From JACKDW01 sp964621785 (GTDB lineage Bacteria; Myxococcota_A; Polyangia; Nannocystales; Nannocystaceae): 64,000 bases of DNA. Below the pieces are notes generated by a model. The model made no database searches. It saw only the letters and a program-made list of their open reading frames with translations, and had not been told where the DNA came from. Positions 61,494 through 64,000 of the stretch are shown here, in pieces. The stretch covers positions 6,288 to 70,287 of the forward strand of contig CAZUPD010000024.1 in NCBI GenBank assembly GCA_964621785.1, given 5' to 3'. Position numbers and translations under genes: made by a program. The first letter of the stretch is position 1. Every line of letters begins with the position of its first letter.

Positions 61494-62417
61494 TTAGTTT
61501 GCAGCACGCCGTAGCAAAAGAGCGACGAGCTTCGCGCGTTGGGTCATCAGTTGTTGGTGCAGCACGTGGGCGAAAACACGTCGCGTGGAACGTCGGGCGT
61601 TGTGCCGTGCCACGTTGATCAGCTCGTTGAGTCGGGGTAGCTCCGCGGCCGGTGTCTGGGCGATAAACGCGGGGATGATTTGATGTAGGCGCTGACTGTC
61701 CCACGGGAGATACGAACACGCACTCAGGAGCCGGTCGCCCGTCGATCCGAGGCTCTGCAACACGCCCTGGGCTGTCTCGCGAACACCTCGGTTGCGATCG
61801 AACGACTGGACAAACAGGGGGACGAGCGAGCGTTCGAGCGGCAGGTTGGCAAACACGTGAACCGTTTCTCGCCCAAAGGTTCCGTCTCGGGCTGTCAGCA
61901 GCTCGTAGGCTCGAGCCTCGACCGCTTCCGGGCACCAGCGCGCGAGATGGGAGAGTGCGACCCGTTGGATCGGTTCAAACGGATCGTCGAGCACTTCGAG
62001 CAACAACTCTACACACGCTTGGCCGCGCGTCTCGAGCAGCGTCATCAGGGCCTCCAACCTCTGATACTGCGTGCGTTCGCGAAACCGACGTTCGTGCAGA
62101 CTGTTGACATCCGGGCGGTCGACCCGCGGTAACGCGTGGTAGGCAACCTGTGCGATCGGACTGGTTGTTTGCGCGAGGCGGACAAGTATCGACAATGCCT
62201 CTCCATTTTCGTCAGGGGACTTCTGGTACAGCTCAGCGAGAAAACGAACGAACAACTGACGGGTCGGCCATGTCAACTCGCGGTTCGTAGCCGCTTCGGC
62301 CATGTCCGAAAGTTTCCTTCGCAATGTGTCGCGCACCGCAGCTTTTCGCCAGTGCCACGACAAGGACACTCCAAGCTCGGACCCGAGCCTACGAAGTTCT
62401 TTGACGGTAAGGGCCAC
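61494..62417 (-). CDS. SAP-like/HEAT-like protein, paralogue of the previous gene
   Basis: Protein of 307 residues from GTG 62417. It has the same plan as its neighbour: VKELRRLGSELGVSLSWHW at the N-terminus, then FEPIQRVALSHLARWCPEA, GRETVHVFANLPLERSLVPL and FDRNRGVRETAQGVLQSL. The two genes are in the same orientation, 139 bp apart. If the SAP-like part is real, nucleic-acid binding is possible, but that is inference. Confidence 0.83.
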   Translation of the reverse strand: MALTVKELRRLGSELGVSLSWHWRKAAVRDTLRRKLSDMAEAATNRELTWPTRQLFVRFLAELYQKSPDENGEALSILVRLAQTTSPIAQVAYHALPRVDRPDVNSLHERRFRERTQYQRLEALMTLLETRGQACVELLLEVLDDPFEPIQRVALSHLARWCPEAVEARAYELLTARDGTFGRETVHVFANLPLERSLVPLFVQSFDRNRGVRETAQGVLQSLGSTGDRLLSACSYLPWDSQRLHQIIPAFIAQTPAAELPRLNELINVARHNARRSTRRVFAHVLHQQLMTQRAKLVALLLRRAAN

Positions 62418-62493
62418 AGCGAGAGTCTAGCAGGGGGTCCACCTGGTAACTCGACGCTGCTCGCCGACGGCGTGCTGTGCGACGATGCGGGAC

Positions 62494-64000
62494 ATGGAAC
62501 GTTCATGTCGTCAAGTGGGGTGGGTTGTTGGTTTTTTCTCGGTATGCATCTCGTCGAGTTCGACGGCGTGGGCGGCCGAAGTTCCGGTGACGGACGCCAC
62601 GGAGCTGCTCGATGCGATCGCCAATGCCAGTCCTGGTGACGAAATCATCCTCAGTCCAGGTGTGTACAACATCGGCAACAAGGTCAACTGCAGCACCCCT
62701 GGCACCCTCGACGAACCAATTATTGTGCGTTCGGCGACGCCTCTCGCTGCCGAGATCAAGTTCGACACCGTGGAGGGGTTCGCCGCAAGTGCAGCGCATT
62801 GGCAGTTTCTCGACCTCGACATCGAAGGTGTTTGTGCCGACGACAACACCTGTGAGCACGCGTTTCACATCACGGGAGCTGCGGACAATGTCCTGATTCG
62901 AGGTGTTCGTGCCCATGGGTTTAATGCCCATATCAAGGGCAATGGCGCCGAGGTCGGGATGATGGGTGAGCGGGTATTTCCCGACGATGTGGTCGTCGAA
63001 TACAATGAGTTTTTCAATCCCGCCCCGCGGAACACAGGCAATCCCGTGACCCCGATCGATGTCGTGGGCGGCTACCGCTGGATCATTCGCGGCAACTTTA
63101 TCCACGATCACGCCAAGGGAGGAGGCAATGGCGTCAGTTATGCGGCCTTCTTAAAAGGAAACTCGCGGGATGGGTTGTTTGAGCGCAATCTGATCGCCTG
63201 CGAGTGGCTGCATCAGGGCCAGATCAGGCTCGGGCTTTCGTTTGGTGGTGGTGGGTCCGGTCCCGACAACATCTGCGAAGACGGGACCTGTACACCGGAG
63301 CACCAAAACGGCATCATGCGCAACAACCTAATTCTCAACTGTCCCAGCGATGTCGGGATCTACATCAACGAGGGCCAAAATTCGAGGATTTATAACAATA
63401 CGCTATTCGCTACTACCGGGATTGATATGCGGTTCCCGGCGACCACGGGCGAGGTTCGTAACAACCTGCTGATGGGGAAGATTCGCGAGCGAGATGGGTC
63501 GAGTTTTATGAAGTCCAGCAATGTTGAGGATGCAACGCTGGGGGATTTTATGGCCTGGTTCACCGACCCTGCGCAGGCCGACTTCAGTCTGCTCGACGGG
63601 GCAGTGTTTGTCGACCAAGGCGAGTTCCTCGACGTTGTGACCGACGACTACTGTACCAACGATCGCAACGACGGGACCCACGATATCGGTGCCCTCGAAT
63701 ACGACGGAGACCCGCAGTGTGCGACCGAGCAACCGTTTATCCCGCCCGACGACCCGAGTGACAGCGACAGCGATAGCGATACGACGGACGGGACGACAGA
63801 TGGCACGACTGACACGACGGACGGGACGACGGGAGAGCCAACAACGGGAGGCGAATCCGAGACCACAACGACCACCGACACCGGGTCGGACTCGGACCAG
63901 ACAACCTCGGACGGGACCACGGCTGGTCCGACAACTGGTGATGATACAACGACTTTGCCGACGACGGGTGATGGTGCGACCGCTGGTACCGGCGCGACAC
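62494..64000 (+). CDS. Secreted right-handed beta-helix protein (3' end outside window)
   Basis: The frame is open from ATG 62494 to the right edge (502 codons). It has a signal peptide with an AxA cleavage site (TAWAA). A parallel beta-helix region follows (about 30-410), with the typical opening DAIANASPGDEIILSPGVY and rungs such as NVLIRGVRAHGFN and HQNGIMRNNLILNCPSDVG. It resembles chondroitinase B/PL6-type and other polysaccharide-active helices. From about residue 420 it becomes a Ser/Asp then Thr/Gly/Asp linker, usual before a C-terminal sorting signal or further domain, which lies outside the window. Substrate unknown. Confidence 0.88.
   Translation, partial: MERSCRQVGWVVGFFSVCISSSSTAWAAEVPVTDATELLDAIANASPGDEIILSPGVYNIGNKVNCSTPGTLDEPIIVRSATPLAAEIKFDTVEGFAASAAHWQFLDLDIEGVCADDNTCEHAFHITGAADNVLIRGVRAHGFNAHIKGNGAEVGMMGERVFPDDVVVEYNEFFNPAPRNTGNPVTPIDVVGGYRWIIRGNFIHDHAKGGGNGVSYAAFLKGNSRDGLFERNLIACEWLHQGQIRLGLSFGGGGSGPDNICEDGTCTPEHQNGIMRNNLILNCPSDVGIYINEGQNSRIYNNTLFATTGIDMRFPATTGEVRNNLLMGKIRERDGSSFMKSSNVEDATLGDFMAWFTDPAQADFSLLDGAVFVDQGEFLDVVTDDYCTNDRNDGTHDIGALEYDGDPQCATEQPFIPPDDPSDSDSDSDTTDGTTDGTTDTTDGTTGEPTTGGESETTTTTDTGSDSDQTTSDGTTAGPTTGDDTTTLPTTGDGATAGTGAT

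Overview
The window looks like chromosome of a myxobacterium, most likely of the Nannocystineae type (Nannocystis, Plesiocystis or Enhygromyxa relatives). This is inferred from style and content, not from a marker gene. The DNA is G+C-rich. Many lipoproteins carry a lipobox followed by a long Ser/Thr/Asp/Glu/Gly linker. There are IgGFc-binding-type, MopE metal-binding, thrombospondin-C-like, DUF1592/DUF1552, DUF3857 and DUF5648 proteins, several HEAT-repeat proteins, and TatD, RlmE, SixA and an L3 ribosomal protein. I saw no insertion sequence, phage gene, CRISPR array, tRNA or rRNA. Two assembly gaps are present (100 N at 16454-16553 and 10 N at 50587-50596), and each breaks a gene.

Layout. 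1-5.3 kb: a DUF3857/transglutaminase-like protein open at the left edge, then a large IgGFc-binding-type surface lipoprotein. 5.4-9.5 kb (minus strand): a compact block with cystathionine beta-synthase and cystathionine gamma-lyase (reverse transsulfuration, 1 bp apart), an NAD(P)-binding epimerase-like protein and a glutathione transferase. 9.8-10.9 kb: two zinc-ribbon membrane proteins, one a degenerate CPBP protease. 11-23 kb: secreted proteins and lipoproteins (MopE/TSP-C, a beta-lactamase-family hydrolase, LamG-like, a CxxCH lipoprotein), an EamA transporter, a DUF1592-DUF1552 pair and a DUF5648 lipoprotein. 23-28 kb: a TonB-dependent receptor with two small envelope proteins ending at a UUCG-loop terminator. 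28-34.9 kb: a cytochrome-like lipoprotein, a Cys-rich lipoprotein, PI-PLC-X plus SixA, DUF3237, a zinc-ribbon protein and an amine oxidase. 35-40.7 kb: MATE, a carotenoid oxygenase, an unknown protein, a fatty acid desaturase and an RsbR-like PAS-STAS protein.

40.8-47.2 kb holds the most unusual locus: an AraC-type regulator divergent from a tight three-gene operon. The first gene encodes one 1005-residue chain joining a lysine-6-aminotransferase-like enzyme, a GNAT acyltransferase and a second aminotransferase-like domain that lacks the PLP lysine. It is followed by a C45 (acyl-CoA:6-APA acyltransferase-type) Ntn hydrolase and another active class III aminotransferase. I do not recognise this combination as a described pathway. 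47.2-51.4 kb: amphi-Trp, VOC, RlmE, a ribosomal protein L3 gene standing outside any S10 operon, TatD and a TGS1-like methyltransferase. 51.4-54.3 kb: a small SUOX-fold lipoprotein, an ECF sigma factor overlapping a single-pass membrane protein, and a second, opposing ECF sigma factor. 54.4-62.4 kb: four HEAT-repeat-type proteins (two adjacent and unlike, two tandem paralogues with a SAP-like N-terminus) around an N-terminally extended GAPDH. The right edge carries a secreted beta-helix protein whose C-terminal Thr/Asp-rich tail runs off the window.

Across the whole window a degenerate palindrome, TGYA-NN-TRCA, is scattered at far above the expected frequency (36 copies by hand count, about 2 expected). 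In genes it mostly falls in one codon phase that uses rare A/T-ending codons, so the DNA word itself may be under selection.
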